The notes: generated from the letters alone by a model not told the origin. Shown: positions 51,813 through 60,493, counted from the stretch's first letter. The stretch: 64,000 nt of DNA from Pseudomonas sp. F(2018) (GCF_005508865.1 NZ_SCOM01000002.1:496001-560000), one strand, 5' to 3'. Translations and numbers: made by a program.

Positions 51813-52862
51813 TTAGCTCTGCGAATCCGTTCGATCTCTGCTCAGCCACTGTGCCAGACCGTGCATCAGCAGGGCCACCAGGATGGCCAGCACCACGCCG
51901 ATCAGGCTGTTGAACAGGCGCACCTGGGCCAGGTGCCAGTCATGCGACAGGCTCTCGGCCAGCAGCACGAAGCTGATCGTCACCTGCAGCACGAACAGGC
52001 CGTAGTGATGGGCCTGGAAGGCGCGGCTGAGGGCGATCAGCGGCAGGATGAAGGCCACCATCAGCGGCGGGCTCTGCAGGCTGTGGCCGAAGTAGATCAG
52101 CAGCGCTGCGGCGCACAGGCTGGCCATGCTCAGCTGCAGGGCACGCACCAGACTGCCGCGGATCTCCAGCTGCAGGGTGGCGATCAGCGCCAGGGTCAGC
52201 CAATAGCCGCGCTGCAGCCCGGCCAGCTGGACGATCAGGCCGGCCGCCGCGCAACCCAGGGTGCAACCCAGGGCATGCAGGCGCCAGCGCTGTTCCGGCA
52301 GGCGCTTGGCGTGGCGCTTGAGCACCTTGAGGATGGCCATGAAGCGCGGCATGTACGGCCACATGCGCAAGCCATGCAGGCCGCGCAGGCCGAAGGCGAG
52401 CAGGGCGACCCAGAGCCCGCCGAGGACGAACAGCGCGCCCACCGCGTCGGCGTTCTTCAGGTTGCCCAGGCCGAACTGACCCTGGCCGAGACACAGGCAC
52501 ACGGCCAGGCCGATGCCCAGCTTGCCGGCCTCGGTGCCGAAGCGTTGCAACCAAGCCAGCAGGAAACCGTAGGCGCCGAACAGGCACAGGCTGAGCAGCG
52601 GGTGGCTGGCCGACCAGAAGCCCAGGCCGGCGCTACAGGCGCCGAGCAGGGTGAGCAGCAGCAGGCGCAGCATGCCGAAGCGGTGTAGCGGGTTGGCCTG
52701 AGCGGCCTGGAAGGCGCCGGCCGAGGCCCAGAGAAAGCCTGGATGACCGCTGAACAGGCCGAGCACCAGGGGCAGGGCGCAACCCAGGCAAGCAACCACC
52801 GCCGGGCCCCAGGCCGGAGGGCCCGCGTGCCAGCTGATCGCCTGCTTGAGCAGTGCCTTCAT
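51813..52862 (-). CDS. FUSC family membrane protein
   Basis: 349-residue integral membrane protein of the fusaric-acid-resistance-like family. Two hydrophobic blocks of about six and five helices (GPAVVACLGCALPLVLGLF, LRLLLLTLLGACSAGLGF, then YWLTLALIATLQLEIRGSLVRALQLSMASLCAAALLIYFGHSLQS) flank a basic cytoplasmic loop (PRFMAILKVLKRHAKRLPEQRWR). Relatives are proposed to export aromatic acids, usually with a partner membrane-fusion protein, which is absent here. The start is 4 bp after the dgt stop, so the two are in one transcript. Confidence 0.87.
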   Translation of the reverse strand: MKALLKQAISWHAGPPAWGPAVVACLGCALPLVLGLFSGHPGFLWASAGAFQAAQANPLHRFGMLRLLLLTLLGACSAGLGFWSASHPLLSLCLFGAYGFLLAWLQRFGTEAGKLGIGLAVCLCLGQGQFGLGNLKNADAVGALFVLGGLWVALLAFGLRGLHGLRMWPYMPRFMAILKVLKRHAKRLPEQRWRLHALGCTLGCAAAGLIVQLAGLQRGYWLTLALIATLQLEIRGSLVRALQLSMASLCAAALLIYFGHSLQSPPLMVAFILPLIALSRAFQAHHYGLFVLQVTISFVLLAESLSHDWHLAQVRLFNSLIGVVLAILVALLMHGLAQWLSRDRTDSQS

Positions 52863-52866
52863 TGCG

Positions 52867-54198
52867 TCACACCGGGCTGGAGCGCCCGGTCATCTCCCGG
52901 GCCATTTCGGTGGCGTAGCTGTCGGTCATCCCGGCGATGAAGTCGATCATGCGCAGGAACGACAGGTACAGCGGCCAGCCCGGCTCCGGCGCGTAGTGCG
53001 CCAGCAGGTCGAGGATGCGCCGGTTCTTGAACGACAGGCCGCGGCCGCTGTGCTGTTCCAGGGCCGCGCCACAGAAGGCGTTGAGCAGGATTTCCAGGGT
53101 GGTGTAGGCGCCGATCTCGTGCAGGGTCTTGCGCTTGTCCTGGAAGATCTTCTCCCGCGCCATGCCCTTGGCGCGCAGCACGCAGCGCTTGGCCGGGCCG
53201 TGCATATGCTCCACCAGGTCGCCTTCCAGGGTGCCGGCGAGCAGGGCTGGCTGCTGCTCGACGAAGGCCCGCGCGGCGGCGTTGGTCAGGTGTTCGATGG
53301 CCTTGCCACGCAGGATCGCCAGCTTGCGCCGGCGCGAGTCGCTGGCGCCGAGCTGACGGTAGGTTTCCGGCAGGTCGTCGCCGACCAGATCGAACAGCAG
53401 CGCCTCGACCTCGGCATAGTCGAGCAGCTCCATCTCCACGCCGTCTTCCAGGTCGATCAGCGCGTAGCAGATGTCGTCGGCCGCCTCCATCAGGTAGACC
53501 AGCGGGTGGCGTGCCCAGCGCTGCTCGTCGAGCTGCGGCAGACCGAGTTTGGCGGCGATCTGCTCCAGGCGCGGCAGCTCGTTCTGGTAGCAGCCGAACT
53601 TGTGCTTCTTGTAGCCCACGGCCTCGGCGTGGCGGGCGGTCCAGGGGTATTTCAGGTAGGTGCCGAGGGTCGCGTAGGTCAGGCGCATGCCGCCGTCGAA
53701 CTGGTGGTATTCCAGCTGGGTGAGTACGCGAAAGCCCTGGGCGTTGCCTTCGAAACTGAGGAAGTCGCCGCGCTCGGCGTCGCTCATGTCATCCAGCCAG
53801 CCACGCCCGTTGGCCTGCTGGAACCAGTGGCGGATGGCGTCCTCGCCAGAGTGGCCGAACGGCGGGTTGCCGATGTCGTGGGCCAGGCAGGCGGACTGCA
53901 CGATCACGCCGAGGTCGCTCGGTTCGCACCAGTTCGGCAGCGCATCGCGCAGCATCTCGCCGACGCGCATGCCCAGCGAGCGGCCGACGCAGCCGACTTC
54001 CAACGAGTGGGTCAGGCGGGTGTGGATGTGATCGTTGCTGGAGACCGGGTGGACCTGGGTCTTGCGCCCCAGGCGGCGGAAGGCGCCGGAGAAGATGATG
54101 CGGTCGTGATCCTTGTGGAACGGGCTGCGACCCAGCTCGTCGGAGCTGTAGACGGGTTTGCCGAGGCGTTCGCGAGTGAGCAGGGTTTGCCAATCCAA
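52867..54198 (-). CDS. dgt: Deoxyguanosinetriphosphate triphosphohydrolase-like protein
   Basis: 443-residue HD-superfamily dNTPase that releases triphosphate from dNTPs. N-terminal [35 protein letters not shown], metal-binding [10 protein letters not shown] and [16 protein letters not shown] and the later [17 protein letters not shown] motif are all present. The start is TTG at 54198 ([15 protein letters not shown]), which matches the N-terminus I know for the P. aeruginosa homologue; no ATG or GTG fits. Family members of this length are often annotated as dGTPase-like without proven nucleotide preference. Confidence 0.93.
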   Translation of the reverse strand: MDWQTLLTRERLGKPVYSSDELGRSPFHKDHDRIIFSGAFRRLGRKTQVHPVSSNDHIHTRLTHSLEVGCVGRSLGMRVGEMLRDALPNWCEPSDLGVIVQSACLAHDIGNPPFGHSGEDAIRHWFQQANGRGWLDDMSDAERGDFLSFEGNAQGFRVLTQLEYHQFDGGMRLTYATLGTYLKYPWTARHAEAVGYKKHKFGCYQNELPRLEQIAAKLGLPQLDEQRWARHPLVYLMEAADDICYALIDLEDGVEMELLDYAEVEALLFDLVGDDLPETYRQLGASDSRRRKLAILRGKAIEHLTNAAARAFVEQQPALLAGTLEGDLVEHMHGPAKRCVLRAKGMAREKIFQDKRKTLHEIGAYTTLEILLNAFCGAALEQHSGRGLSFKNRRILDLLAHYAPEPGWPLYLSFLRMIDFIAGMTDSYATEMAREMTGRSSPV

Positions 54199-54315
54199 GG
54201 GCTGTACTCGTCAGATGATCCTGCCGCTAGCTTCGACGTTCGCCGCACTGCCTGCAAGTGTCGTGCACTGCAGCGCCAGGTCCGCCGGGCAGGCGACGGG
54301 TGGCGCGTGCCGGCT

Positions 54316-54327
54316 TTGTGATCACAA
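54316..54327. promoter_or_regulatory. Perfect palindrome upstream of the GGDEF gene
   Basis: TTGTGATCACAA is a perfect 12-bp palindrome 52 bp upstream of the GGDEF start and 118 bp upstream of dgt. It is shorter than a CRP/Vfr box, which needs six bases between TGTGA and TCACA. Probably an operator of an unknown repressor. Confidence 0.4.
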
Positions 54328-54358
54328 TGATATTGTCTTGCCATCGCGTACCGACCAT

Positions 54359-54366
54359 AACAACAA
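54359..54366 (+). promoter_or_regulatory. A-rich motif before the GGDEF start
   Basis: AACAACAA lies 12 bp upstream of the GTG start and fits the Crc/Hfq motif, though no catabolic function is involved here. Confidence 0.35.
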
Positions 54367-54378
54367 GAGAATCAGCGC

Positions 54379-55491
54379 GTGATTTCAGAAGCTGCCTTAC
54401 CCAAGGATTCGCAGCAGCAGCTGCGCCTCCGTCGTTTCCTTATGAGTGTGGCGATGTATGTCTTGGCCAGCGTGCCCCAGGGCGTTTCCCTGTACAACGG
54501 GATTTCTCCCGGCTGGGTCATGGCAGTCTGGGCCGCCGTCGCGGTGGCCACCAACCTCGGCTTCTTCCTGCTGTTCCACTTCGGCCTCAACCTGCGTTTT
54601 CGCGACCCGAGCCTGACCATGGCGCAGATGGCTGCAGCGGTCGCCATGGTGCTATTCACCCAGAGCTATGCAGGCGAGGCGCGCGGCGCCTATCTGGTGG
54701 TGCTGGTGATCATCATGATGTTCGGCTGCTTCAAGCTGCATACCCGGCAGCTCCTGGTGCTGAGCCTGCTGACCATAGTCGCCTACGGCCTGACCCTGCC
54801 GCTGATCCAGCGCATCGACGGCGAGCGCTTCGATCTGGCGGTGGAGATGGTGCTGTGGTGCAGCTTCTCCGCCTTCCTGCCGTTCATTTCCATCCTTGGC
54901 GGCAATATCAGCGACCTGCGCAAGAAGCTGATGGCCAGCAACGCCCAGCTGCAGGAAGTGCTGCAGCAGGTCACCGAGCTGGCTACCCATGACGAGCTGA
55001 CCGGGGTATACAACCGGCGCTACCTGCTGGAGATGCTGCACCACGAGAAGAACCGCACCGACCGGGGAGGCGCCGGCTTCTGCGTGTGCATACTCGACCT
55101 CGACTACTTCAAGCGGATCAACGACACCTATGGTCACCCGGTCGGCGACGAGGTGCTCAAGACCTTCGCCAATACCGTGCAGCCCTTGCTGCGCAGCACT
55201 GACTTCTTCGCCCGCTACGGCGGTGAGGAGTTCCTCCTGTTCCTGCCGCAGACCTCGCTGGAAATGGCCCAGCACTGCATCAAGCGCATCCAGGATGCAC
55301 TGGCCGAGGCCAGCTTCGAAGGCGTGCCGGCCAACGTGCGTGTGACCGCCTCGATCGGCGTGGCCCAGTACTACCTGCAGGAAACGGTGCCGGCGCTGAT
55401 CGAGCGCGCCGACAAGGCGCTGTACCGGGCCAAGCAGAACGGGCGCAATCGTACGGAGCTGGCGCCGTTCCACCGGCCGATCCTGATCTGA
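54379..55491 (+). CDS. Membrane-bound diguanylate cyclase (GGDEF)
   Basis: 370-residue enzyme that makes c-di-GMP. Six hydrophobic helices in residues 15-185 form the membrane sensor (FLMSVAMYVLASVPQGVSLY, MAVWAAVAVATNLGFFLLFHFG and others), followed by a short coiled-coil (ISDLRKKLMASNAQLQEVLQQV) and the GGDEF domain (DELTGVYNRRYL). The active site is GGEEF at 281-285, and the inhibitory RxxD site RSTD (272-275) stands at the correct five-residue distance, so product inhibition is expected. The start is GTG at 54379 with a weak ribosome binding site. It opposes the HD-GYP enzyme encoded 2.6 kb away. Confidence 0.92.
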   Translation: MISEAALPKDSQQQLRLRRFLMSVAMYVLASVPQGVSLYNGISPGWVMAVWAAVAVATNLGFFLLFHFGLNLRFRDPSLTMAQMAAAVAMVLFTQSYAGEARGAYLVVLVIIMMFGCFKLHTRQLLVLSLLTIVAYGLTLPLIQRIDGERFDLAVEMVLWCSFSAFLPFISILGGNISDLRKKLMASNAQLQEVLQQVTELATHDELTGVYNRRYLLEMLHHEKNRTDRGGAGFCVCILDLDYFKRINDTYGHPVGDEVLKTFANTVQPLLRSTDFFARYGGEEFLLFLPQTSLEMAQHCIKRIQDALAEASFEGVPANVRVTASIGVAQYYLQETVPALIERADKALYRAKQNGRNRTELAPFHRPILI

Positions 55492-55522
55492 GACTTGATC
55501 AGCCGGTAGGAGCGCCAACAGC

Positions 55523-55840
55523 CTAGTAATGCGGCTCGATGCTCGGCCGCTTGGCGGCCTGCACGCCACGCACCACCGGATAGAGCATCAGACCGACGCG
55601 GGCCAGCTTGCCGAAGGTGCCGAGGCGCCCGCCGAACAGGGTCAGCAGCACGCCGGCAGCGACCATCAACGGGGTCTTCACATTGGCCTGCTCGCCATGA
55701 CGCATCTGGCTTAGCTGCTGCAGGGGATGGGTCAGTGGCTGCACGTGGTAGCGCAGCTGCTGGCGGTGCATCTCCATGCGCAGGCGGACCAGCTCCTTGC
55801 GCATGTCGCGGCGGGCCGCGCTGGACAGTGTTTCGCTCAT
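55523..55840 (-). CDS. YqjK-like small membrane protein
   Basis: 105-residue protein with a basic N-terminal helix (SSAARRDMRKELVRLRMEMHRQQLRYH) and one hydrophobic segment (PLMVAAGVLLTLFGG). By position, third in a DUF883-YqjE order, it corresponds to YqjK of E. coli, though sequence similarity is slight. AGGAGCG stands before the ATG at 55840, which overlaps the YqjE stop as ATGA. Function unknown; in E. coli the group is linked to stress and ribosome-membrane contact through YqjD. Confidence 0.72.
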   Translation of the reverse strand: MSETLSSAARRDMRKELVRLRMEMHRQQLRYHVQPLTHPLQQLSQMRHGEQANVKTPLMVAAGVLLTLFGGRLGTFGKLARVGLMLYPVVRGVQAAKRPSIEPHY

Positions 55841-56226
55841 GGCAATAAGCGCTCCTTGTTGCGGGCCAGTTCGGTGACCGTGGCGCGGAACGGCGACTCG
55901 CCGTCGCGTGCCAGGTGCTTGGCCTTGAACAGGCACAGCAGCATGCCCGCGGCAAACACCAGGCACAGGCCGATGGCGGCGGGCAGGCGATAGGTGTCCC
56001 AGAAGGCGATCAGCACCACGGTCGACAGTCCGAGCAGGACCAGCATGCCGAAGATCAGGCTCAGGCCGGAGAAGATGAACAGCCGGAACGAGCGCGACTT
56101 CTCCTCCTGAAACTCGATGCCGAGCAACTCCAGATGGCCCTGCAGCAGGCCGACCAGGGCGCCTCCCAGCTTCTTCAGGGAAGGCTTGGGCGGCTCGCTG
56201 GCCGCCTGCGACTGCATGTCATCCAT
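55837..56226 (-). CDS. Phage holin family/YqjE-like (DUF1469) protein
   Basis: 129-residue inner-membrane protein: an amphipathic start (KKLGGALVGLLQGHLELLGIEFQEEKSR) leads into two helices (LFIFSGLSLIFGMLVLLGLSTVVLIAF and LPAAIGLCLVFAAGMLLCLF). This matches the YqjE/DUF1469 family, often mislabelled phage holin. It lies 14 bp after the DUF883 gene and is coupled to the next gene. It is not evidence of a prophage. Confidence 0.88.
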   Translation of the reverse strand: MDDMQSQAASEPPKPSLKKLGGALVGLLQGHLELLGIEFQEEKSRSFRLFIFSGLSLIFGMLVLLGLSTVVLIAFWDTYRLPAAIGLCLVFAAGMLLCLFKAKHLARDGESPFRATVTELARNKERLLP

Positions 56227-56240
56227 GCTCGGCCTCCGGT

Positions 56241-56639
56241 TTAGCGGCGCCCGGCCAGCAGGCCGAGCAGGAAGCCCACGCCAGCGGCGACGCCGAGGGT
56301 TTGCCAGGGGTGCTGCTGGACGTATTCCTCGGTCTTCGCCACCGCCAGACGGCCTTGTTGCTCGAGGGTGTGCTCGGTGTCCTTGAGGATGTCCTTGGCC
56401 CGGCCGAGGTTACCGCTGATACGTGCACGTAATTCCTGGACCTGCACGCCAGCCACGTCCGAGGTCTGCCGCAGCAGGTTCTCGGTGTCGCTGATCAGAG
56501 CCTGGAACTCGGAGGACAGCGCGTTCTGCGCATCACGCAGATTGCGACGGTGGGCGTCCTTGTCGATGTTCGGAGTGGTGCTGGTGGTGGTGCCGGTGGT
56601 TTCGAAGCCGGACAGGTCGGAGTTCGGGGTGGTAGGCAT
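56241..56639 (-). CDS. DUF883 family (YqjD/ElaB-like) protein
   Basis: 132-residue protein with a Thr-rich disordered N-terminus, a long helical middle (NLRDAQNALSSEFQALISDTENLLRQT...) and a C-terminal glycine-zipper membrane anchor (HPWQTLGVAAGVGFLLGLLAGRR). This is the YqjD/ElaB/YgaM type, tail-anchored in the inner membrane; YqjD binds ribosomes in stationary phase in E. coli. AGGAG stands 6 bp before the ATG. First gene of the three-gene unit. Confidence 0.92.
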   Translation of the reverse strand: MPTTPNSDLSGFETTGTTTSTTPNIDKDAHRRNLRDAQNALSSEFQALISDTENLLRQTSDVAGVQVQELRARISGNLGRAKDILKDTEHTLEQQGRLAVAKTEEYVQQHPWQTLGVAAGVGFLLGLLAGRR

Positions 56640-56989
56640 GGCGCTCTCCTGTGGTCGTGGTTGGGACTCTTCAGGTTCGAGCAGGGCCGGGCCGGCCAGG
56701 TTCAGGCTTTATTCGTGCCCTCGTCTGGCACATCTTTTGCCTCGCCATGGTGCGCCGTGTTTCGGGCGTGCCCCTTGGTGGCGCGCATGGTCCACGGTGG
56801 ATCTGTTGTCTCTTTCGGTATGTCGCTGAAAATAAAGGTGAAAAATCGCAATGGTGATTTTTCACCAAGGCTTCTGCTCCGATTCGGAGCGCGGCGACAG
56901 CGGTGCATGACGAGCAGTTGCTCGTGTTTGGTGCGCTGCATCGGGATCGAGATCGTTTTTGGTGCTTATTCGACCGGGGAAACCATTCG
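56640..56989 (+). promoter_or_regulatory. 350-bp region upstream of amt with sigma-54 promoter and leader hairpin
   Basis: No gene supported. It holds a sigma-54 promoter (56726-56740) and a perfect 11-bp hairpin GGTGAAAAATC / GATTTTTCACC at 56837-56866. The predicted leader is thus about 240 nt. No convincing NtrC dyad was seen upstream of the promoter. Confidence 0.5.
56726..56740 (+). promoter_or_regulatory. Sigma-54 promoter of amt
   Basis: TGGCAC, five bases, TTGC: GG at 56727-56728 and GC at 56739-56740 have exactly the -24/-12 spacing of RpoN promoters. The downstream ammonium transporter is a classic nitrogen-regulated RpoN/NtrC target. Confidence 0.75.
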
Positions 56990-58198
56990 ATGGAAAACCT
57001 AAACAGCGCCGTGGAAACCCTGATTCACGGCTCCAACACCCTGTTCATCCTGCTCGGCGCGATCATGGTCCTGGCCATGCACGCCGGCTTCGCCTTCCTC
57101 GAAGTGGGTACGGTACGCCACAAGAACCAGGTCAACGCCCTGTCGAAGATCCTCTCCGACTTCGCCGTTTCGGCCCTGGCCTACTTCTTCGTCGGCTACT
57201 GGGTGGCTTATGGCGTGACCTTCTTCGCGCCGGCCAGCGAGCTGACCGCAGGTAGCGGTTATGCGCTGGTGAAGTTCTTCTTCCTGCTGACCTTCGCCGC
57301 CGCCATCCCGGCGATCATTTCCGGCGGTATCGCCGAGCGCGCCAAGTTCGGCCCACAGCTGTGCGCCACGCTGCTGATCGTCGCTTTCGTCTATCCGTTC
57401 TTCGAGGGCCTGATCTGGAACGGCAACTTCGGCCTGCAGGCCTGGCTGACCGAGCGCTTCGGCGCCGCCTTCCATGACTTCGCCGGTTCGGTGGTGGTGC
57501 ACGCGGTAGGCGGCTGGCTGGCCTTCGGCGCGGTGATCCTGCTCGGTCGCCGCGACGGTCGCTATCGCGAGGGTCGCCTGGTGGCCTTCGCGCCATCGAA
57601 CATCCCGTTCCTCGCCCTGGGTTCGTGGATCCTGATCATCGGCTGGTTCGGCTTCAACGTGATGAGCGCCCAGACCCTCGGCAGCATCAGCGGCCTGGTG
57701 GCGGTCAACTCGCTGATGGCCATGGTCGGCGGCACTGTCGCCGCACTGCTGGTCGGCCGCAACGACCCGGGCTTCCTGCACAACGGCCCGCTGGCCGGCC
57801 TGGTGGCGGTGTGCGCCGGCTCCGACCTGATGCACCCGGTCGGTGCCCTGGTCACCGGCGGCATCGCCGGCGCGCTGTTCGTCTGGGCGTTCACCGCGAC
57901 CCAGGTGAAATGGAAGATCGACGACGTGCTCGGCGTGTGGCCGCTGCATGGCCTGTGCGGCGTGTGGGGTGGCATCGCCTGCGGCATCTTCGGCCAGAGC
58001 TACCTGGGCGGCATCGGCGGCGTCAGCCTGGTCAGCCAGCTGATTGGCACCGCGCTGGGCGTGCTGGTGGCGCTGGTCGGCGGCTTCCTGGTCTACGGCC
58101 TGCTCAAGGCTCTGACCGGCATCCGCCTGAGCCAGGAGCAGGAGTACTACGGTGCCGACCTGTCGATCCACAAGATCGGCGCCAACAGCCAGGACTGA
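56990..58198 (+). CDS. amt: Ammonium transporter (Amt family)
   Basis: 402-residue, 11-helix channel/transporter for ammonium. The twin pore histidines are H171 (GSVVVHAVGG) and H320 (PLHGLCGVWGG), and the family signature DFAGSVVVHAVGGWLAFG is intact. There is no cleavable signal peptide, unlike AmtB of enterics: the mature-type sequence begins MENLNSAVETLIHGSNTLFILLGAIMVL. glnK, normally coupled to amtB, is not adjacent, so this may be a second, GlnK-independent copy. The ATG at 56990 has GGGGAA. Expression likely depends on RpoN. Confidence 0.93.
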   Translation: MENLNSAVETLIHGSNTLFILLGAIMVLAMHAGFAFLEVGTVRHKNQVNALSKILSDFAVSALAYFFVGYWVAYGVTFFAPASELTAGSGYALVKFFFLLTFAAAIPAIISGGIAERAKFGPQLCATLLIVAFVYPFFEGLIWNGNFGLQAWLTERFGAAFHDFAGSVVVHAVGGWLAFGAVILLGRRDGRYREGRLVAFAPSNIPFLALGSWILIIGWFGFNVMSAQTLGSISGLVAVNSLMAMVGGTVAALLVGRNDPGFLHNGPLAGLVAVCAGSDLMHPVGALVTGGIAGALFVWAFTATQVKWKIDDVLGVWPLHGLCGVWGGIACGIFGQSYLGGIGGVSLVSQLIGTALGVLVALVGGFLVYGLLKALTGIRLSQEQEYYGADLSIHKIGANSQD

Positions 58199-58213
58199 GT
58201 CCGCGCTGGATAG

Positions 58214-58242
58214 AAAAAAGCCCGCCGATCGGCGGGCTTTTT
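58214..58242. terminator. Bidirectional terminator amt/oprD
   Basis: AAAAGCCCGCC and GGCGGGCTTTT form a nearly loopless perfect palindrome with T-runs on both strands, between the converging amt and porin genes. Confidence 0.85.
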
Positions 58243-58256
58243 CGTTGCCGCAGGAT

Positions 58257-59528
58257 TTACCAGAGCGACAGGCTGTAGCTGAGGATCAGGCGGTTCTCGT
58301 CCAGGTCGTTGCCGAAGTTGGAGCGGGTCGTGGCGTTGCGCCACTTGATGCCGAAGTTCTTCAGCGGGCCCTCCTGGAACACGTAGGCGATGTCGGTGTT
58401 GCGCTCCCACTCCTTGCCCTCGGACAGGCCAGCGCCGCGGTCGACGTTGTCGCCGCTCAGGTAGCGGGTCATGAAGGTCAGGCCAGGAATGCCAAGGGCG
58501 GCGAAGTTGTAATCGTAGCGGGCCTGCCAGGACTGCTCGTCCTTGAAGGCGAAGTCGCCGATCTGCACGTAGTTGACCAGGAACGGGTCGGTGCCGCCGA
58601 TATAGGCGTAGCCGGTGTCGCCGCTCATCTTCTGGTAGCCCAGGCCGAAGGCATGGCCGCCCAGGGCGTAGGTGAACATGGCGCCGAAGGCCTTGTTGTC
58701 GACGTTGGTGTCGCCATCGTCGGTGGAGCGGGCGAAGCGCAGGTCGCTCTTCAGGCTCTGCTGGTCACCCAGCGGCAGAACATGCACTGCGCTGAGGATG
58801 TACTGCTTGTAGAAGTTGTCCAGCGCGCCGTAGTGGTAGGCCGTGGTCAGCTGGTCGTTCCACTTGTAGCTGGCGCCGGCGAAGTTGAACTCGTCGCTGT
58901 CGACCCCGCCGAGGCCGGTGAAGCCGCGGGCCGCCGGGCTGCTGTTGGTCAGGGTCATGGTCTCGTGGTCGGACGAGTCGCGCTGGTTGACCCGGCTCAG
59001 CTGGCCGGCATCGAGGGTCAGGCCGGCGATCTCCTGGGAGTTGATCCAGCCGCCCTGGAAACTCTGCGGCAGCAGGCGCGAGTCGTTGGCCTGAACCACC
59101 GGCAGCTTGGGCATCAGGGTGCCGGCCTTGAGCACGCTGTTGGAGACTTTGACCTTGGCGGTGACACCCAGGTCGCCGTAGTCATCCTGGGCGCGGCCGG
59201 TCTCGCGGTCGCGCTGCAGCAGGCCGGTGCCGCTCTCGTCGGCGCTGGAGTCGAGCTTCAGGCCCAGGGTGCCGATGGCGTCGACGCCGAAGCCGACGGT
59301 GCCCTCGGTGTAGCCGGACTCGTAGCGCAGCAGGAAGCCTTGGGCCCATTCCTCGGCCTTGGACTGGGCGGCGCCTTCCTGGCGGAAGTCGCGGTTCATG
59401 TAGAAGTTGCGCAGCTCCACGCTGGCCTTGCCGTCTTCGAGGAAGGCGGCCTGGCTGATGGTCGGCAAGGTGAGGCTGGTGCCCAGCGCGGCCAGGGCCA
59501 CGCCGCGGGCAAGGAGGGACTTGCTCAT
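58257..59528 (-). CDS. OprD family outer-membrane porin
   Basis: 423-residue porin with a signal peptide (LLARGVALAALGTSLTLPTISQA). Family hallmarks: AFLEDGKASVELRNFYMNRDFRQ at the mature start, AQGFLLRYESGYTEGTVGFGVDAIGTLGLKLDSS, KAGTLMPKLPVVQANDSRLLPQSFQGGWINSQEIAGLTL, and a C-terminal NRLILSYSLSLW with a terminal aromatic residue. OprD/Occ channels take up amino acids or carboxylates; the subgroup cannot be told. GAGGA and an A-rich AATAACAA sit just before the ATG, the latter a likely Crc/Hfq site. Confidence 0.93.
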   Translation of the reverse strand: MSKSLLARGVALAALGTSLTLPTISQAAFLEDGKASVELRNFYMNRDFRQEGAAQSKAEEWAQGFLLRYESGYTEGTVGFGVDAIGTLGLKLDSSADESGTGLLQRDRETGRAQDDYGDLGVTAKVKVSNSVLKAGTLMPKLPVVQANDSRLLPQSFQGGWINSQEIAGLTLDAGQLSRVNQRDSSDHETMTLTNSSPAARGFTGLGGVDSDEFNFAGASYKWNDQLTTAYHYGALDNFYKQYILSAVHVLPLGDQQSLKSDLRFARSTDDGDTNVDNKAFGAMFTYALGGHAFGLGYQKMSGDTGYAYIGGTDPFLVNYVQIGDFAFKDEQSWQARYDYNFAALGIPGLTFMTRYLSGDNVDRGAGLSEGKEWERNTDIAYVFQEGPLKNFGIKWRNATTRSNFGNDLDENRLILSYSLSLW

Positions 59529-59537
59529 TGTTATTGT
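59527..59537 (-). promoter_or_regulatory. A-rich motif at the porin start
   Basis: ACAATAACAAT runs into the ATG at 59528 on the minus strand. It has the AANAANAA form of Crc/Hfq sites, common at uptake porins of Pseudomonas. Confidence 0.5.
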
Positions 59538-59635
59538 CCTCGGCTGGTGGTGGCGGCCCGGTTGTCCGGTCCGGTTGCAGCGAGGGAAATAAACCACTTT
59601 GCCGTGGCGGCGGCTTCTAGACCTTGGTCGAGGCC

Positions 59636-60493
59636 TCACTCGATCCAGTGCGGGTAGTAGCCGAGCTTGCGCTGCACCGTTTCGTCGTGGGCCGGAATTA
59701 CCGTCAATTGCGGTTGCTCCAGCAGCAACTGGTGGACTTTTTCCAGCTGCTGGCGGGTGCTTTCCGGATCGTTGTCGACCATGCGCTTGCTGATCCAGAA
59801 CTTCTCCTTCGGCCCGGTGAAGCCTTCCAGGCGCCAACTGGTGTCACCGGTGAAGAAGAAGCGGCGGCCATCGTCGAGAGTGAGGAACAGACCGACCGAA
59901 CCGGGCGTGTGGCCTTCCAGCGGCACCAGTACCAGGCTGCCGTCGCCGAACATGTCGTGGCTGCGTGGAAAACCCATGAACGGCTGCTCGGCGTACTGGA
60001 ACGGCACCCAGCGAATGGCATGGGCGAACTGGCTGGGCAGCACGGCCGGCGGCGTGGCGATGCGGCTGAACTCGATCTCTTCGTAGGGCGCCCACACCGG
60101 CACTTCCGGGAAGTCGGCCAGGCCCGAGGCGTGGTCCCAGTGGCTGTGGGTGAGCAGGATACGGTCGACGCGGATGCCGGCACGGTCCAGCTGGTCACGC
60201 ACCGGAGTGACCTGGCCGTAGCGCAGCAGCGGCTTGTCGTACCAGGGCATTTCCGATTCGAACTGCCGGTCCACCTGGCGCCCCAGGGAGGTGTCGAGCA
60301 GCAGGGTGGCGGCGTGATGTTCGATCAGCACGGCGACGTGGTTGGCTATGGCTTTCTCGGTCCAGGCGCCACCCTCGACGGTGAAGGCGTCGCGGGTCTC
60401 GGTCTCGGCGGTCTTGACCAGAGCGAAGCGCAGGCCGGCGGCCTGGCTGGTGCCGGCGATGACCAGCAGCAGAGCGAAGAGCAGGGAGCGCAT
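59636..60493 (-). CDS. Exported metallo-beta-lactamase-fold hydrolase
   Basis: 285-residue protein with a signal peptide (RSLLFALLLVIAGTSQA). The zinc-binding HxHxDH motif is THSHWDHASG, with later ligands in LEGHTPGS, FTGDTSWRLEG and PAHDETVQ. The overall sequence resembles quorum-quenching lactonases and N-acyl homoserine lactone hydrolases of the MBL superfamily, but those are usually cytoplasmic, so the substrate stays open. AAGGA stands 8 bp before the ATG. It is separate from the porin gene by 107 bp. Confidence 0.87.
   Translation of the reverse strand: MRSLLFALLLVIAGTSQAAGLRFALVKTAETETRDAFTVEGGAWTEKAIANHVAVLIEHHAATLLLDTSLGRQVDRQFESEMPWYDKPLLRYGQVTPVRDQLDRAGIRVDRILLTHSHWDHASGLADFPEVPVWAPYEEIEFSRIATPPAVLPSQFAHAIRWVPFQYAEQPFMGFPRSHDMFGDGSLVLVPLEGHTPGSVGLFLTLDDGRRFFFTGDTSWRLEGFTGPKEKFWISKRMVDNDPESTRQQLEKVHQLLLEQPQLTVIPAHDETVQRKLGYYPHWIE

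Noticed and set aside
54316..54327. CRP/Vfr binding site
   Set aside because: The palindrome has no six-base spacer between TGTGA and TCACA.
55837..56226. Phage holin, hence a possible prophage remnant
   Set aside because: The protein is the YqjE/DUF1469 type in a yqjD-E-K-like operon. No phage structural, integrase or attachment-site signals are nearby.
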